Under the pieces are notes generated by a model. It ran no database searches, was not told the origin of the DNA, and saw only the letters and a list, made by a program, of their open reading frames with translations. Of a DNA stretch of 64,000 nucleotides, positions 63,168 to 64,000 are shown piece after piece. The stretch lies in the NCBI RefSeq assembly GCF_004403305.1, contig NZ_SOHE01000053.1, positions 62,001-126,000 of the forward strand, in the 5' to 3' direction. The stretch's first letter is position 1; every line of letters starts with the position of its first letter. The position numbers and the translations under genes were made by a program. The stretch is from Cryobacterium frigoriphilum (lineage in GTDB: Bacteria; Actinomycetota; Actinomycetes; Actinomycetales; Microbacteriaceae).

Positions 63168-64000
63168 CTACCGGCGCCGCTCTGGCGCCAGAATGTGCCG
63201 CACCCGGGCGACATCGTCCCGGATCTGGGCGATGAGCGGCTCGACACCCTCATAGGCGACCATGCCGCGGATGTGCTCCACGAAGCCCAGATCGATGCGG
63301 TGGCCGTAGAGGTCAATGTCCTCGTCGAGCACGAAGGCCTCAACCTGCGTCTGCAGGATTCCCTCGAAGGTGGGGTTCTTGCCGACGGAAATGGCCGCCG
63401 GGTAACGGATTCCGGCATCCGTCAGCCAGCCGGCGTAAACACCGTCGGCCGGCGTGAGGCCCTCCGCCTCCGGGGCGAGATTCGCGGTCGGAAAGCCGAG
63501 CTCGCGGCCGCGCGCGGCGCCGTGTACGACTACGCCGCGCATGGTCGGCAGGTGGCCGAGCAGCCGAGCGGCGGCCCGCACGTCGCCCTCGGCGAGCAGC
63601 TCCCGAATCCAGGTCGACGACACGCGCCGGGAGTCATCGGGCTTGACGTCCTCAATGAGGTCAACGGCAAACCCGAAACGGATGCCGAGCTCGCGCAGCA
63701 ACGCCACGTCGCCCGCACCGCGGTGCCCGAACCGAAAGTCCAGGCCGACGAGCACATGCCTGGCGTGCAGGGCGTCTACGAGGATGTCCCGCACGAACGC
63801 TTCTGGTTCGAGGGCGGACAGCTCGCGGGTGAATTCAAGCACCAGGGTGGCCTCGACGCCGGTCTCGGCCAGCAGATCGAGTTTCTGCTCGGTGCTTACG
63901 AGGCTGGTCGGGCAGCGCTCGGGCGACAGCACGGAGAGCGGATGCCGATCGAAGGTCACGACGACCGTGCGCAGCCGGTCGCGGGCGGCGTGCCGTTCGA
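63168..64000 (-). CDS. ribF: Riboflavin kinase/FMN adenylyltransferase, 5' end cut by the window
   Basis: At least 277 codons, open to the window edge. The FAD-synthetase half is entered near VVVTFDRHPLSVL and continues with VGLDFRFGHRGAGD and the SSTWIRELLAEGDV motif. The riboflavin kinase half has MRGVVVHGAARGRELGFPTANLAPE and GKNPTF with the Glu of the VEAFVLDED strand. The enzyme makes FMN and FAD from riboflavin. The start lies beyond the window. Confidence 0.95.
   Translation of the reverse strand, partial: ERHAARDRLRTVVVTFDRHPLSVLSPERCPTSLVSTEQKLDLLAETGVEATLVLEFTRELSALEPEAFVRDILVDALHARHVLVGLDFRFGHRGAGDVALLRELGIRFGFAVDLIEDVKPDDSRRVSSTWIRELLAEGDVRAAARLLGHLPTMRGVVVHGAARGRELGFPTANLAPEAEGLTPADGVYAGWLTDAGIRYPAAISVGKNPTFEGILQTQVEAFVLDEDIDLYGHRIDLGFVEHIRGMVAYEGVEPLIAQIRDDVARVRHILAPERRR

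Overview
The window is a 64 kb stretch of high-GC chromosome from an actinobacterium. Codon use is strongly G/C-ending, operons are compact, and several families point to Microbacteriaceae: a DUF7882-type small protein, mycoredoxin, F420/FMN luciferase-like oxidoreductases, and a DUF4011/MTES_1575-type helicase. A rhodopsin with CryoRhodopsin hallmarks suggests Cryobacterium or a close cold-adapted relative (inference; there is no rRNA gene here to prove it). I saw no tRNA or rRNA gene, CRISPR array, transposase, integrase or prophage. It reads as ordinary chromosome with a few accessory islands.

Layout. 0-9.6 kb: secreted SGNH hydrolase (cut by the window start), pnp, a luciferase-like monooxygenase divergent from a GH13 alpha-glucosidase, a second SGNH protein, an APC amino-acid permease, rpsO. 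9.7-17.5 kb: the most interesting block. It holds a 59-residue zinc-ribbon protein behind an attenuator-like leader, a DUF7882 small protein, a CryoRhodopsin-like microbial rhodopsin whose ATG overlaps the stop of the DUF7882 gene, and a 2010-residue helicase-nuclease. 17.6-24.8 kb: butanediol-dehydrogenase-like enzyme, a four-gene operon (class II aldolase, HAD phosphatase, DhaL, DhaK), AI-2E-type permease, glutathione-independent formaldehyde dehydrogenase. 24.8-34.6 kb: F420-type oxidoreductase, an M4 protease (protealysin type) with its emfourin inhibitor, pyruvate dehydrogenase pdhA-pdhB-E2, BCCT betaine-type carrier, and small conserved genes including an FKBP. 34.6-46.8 kb: glycolate-oxidase-like flavoprotein, Ada-AlkA fusion, FAH-family enzyme, NCS2 purine permease with an apparent ATT start, carboxylesterase, uracil/xanthine permease, an RsbQ-like hydrolase coupled to a PAS-GAF-GGDEF cyclase, Nudix hydrolase, mycoredoxin. 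46.8-55.5 kb: a 0.6 kb repeat-rich gap, pfkA, SNF2 helicase, DUF2207 membrane protein, a third SGNH protein, an SDR/DUF2867 protein. 55.5-64 kb: deoxyribose catabolic operon (SorC regulator, deoC, aldehyde dehydrogenase and a truncated partner), ROK kinase, CynX-type MFS carrier, ScbR-like TetR regulator, ribF (cut by the window end).

How genes work together. The best candidate for a little-described system is the light-sensing pair DUF7882 + rhodopsin. The rhodopsin carries a Glu counterion, a Glu at the proton-donor position and a buried Arg in helix B, which fits a slow photosensor better than a pump. The small protein is a candidate cytoplasmic partner. The RsbQ/GGDEF pair looks like a small-molecule input wired to cyclic-di-GMP. 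The deo cluster has a clear palindromic operator candidate between the SorC regulator and the divergent ROK gene.
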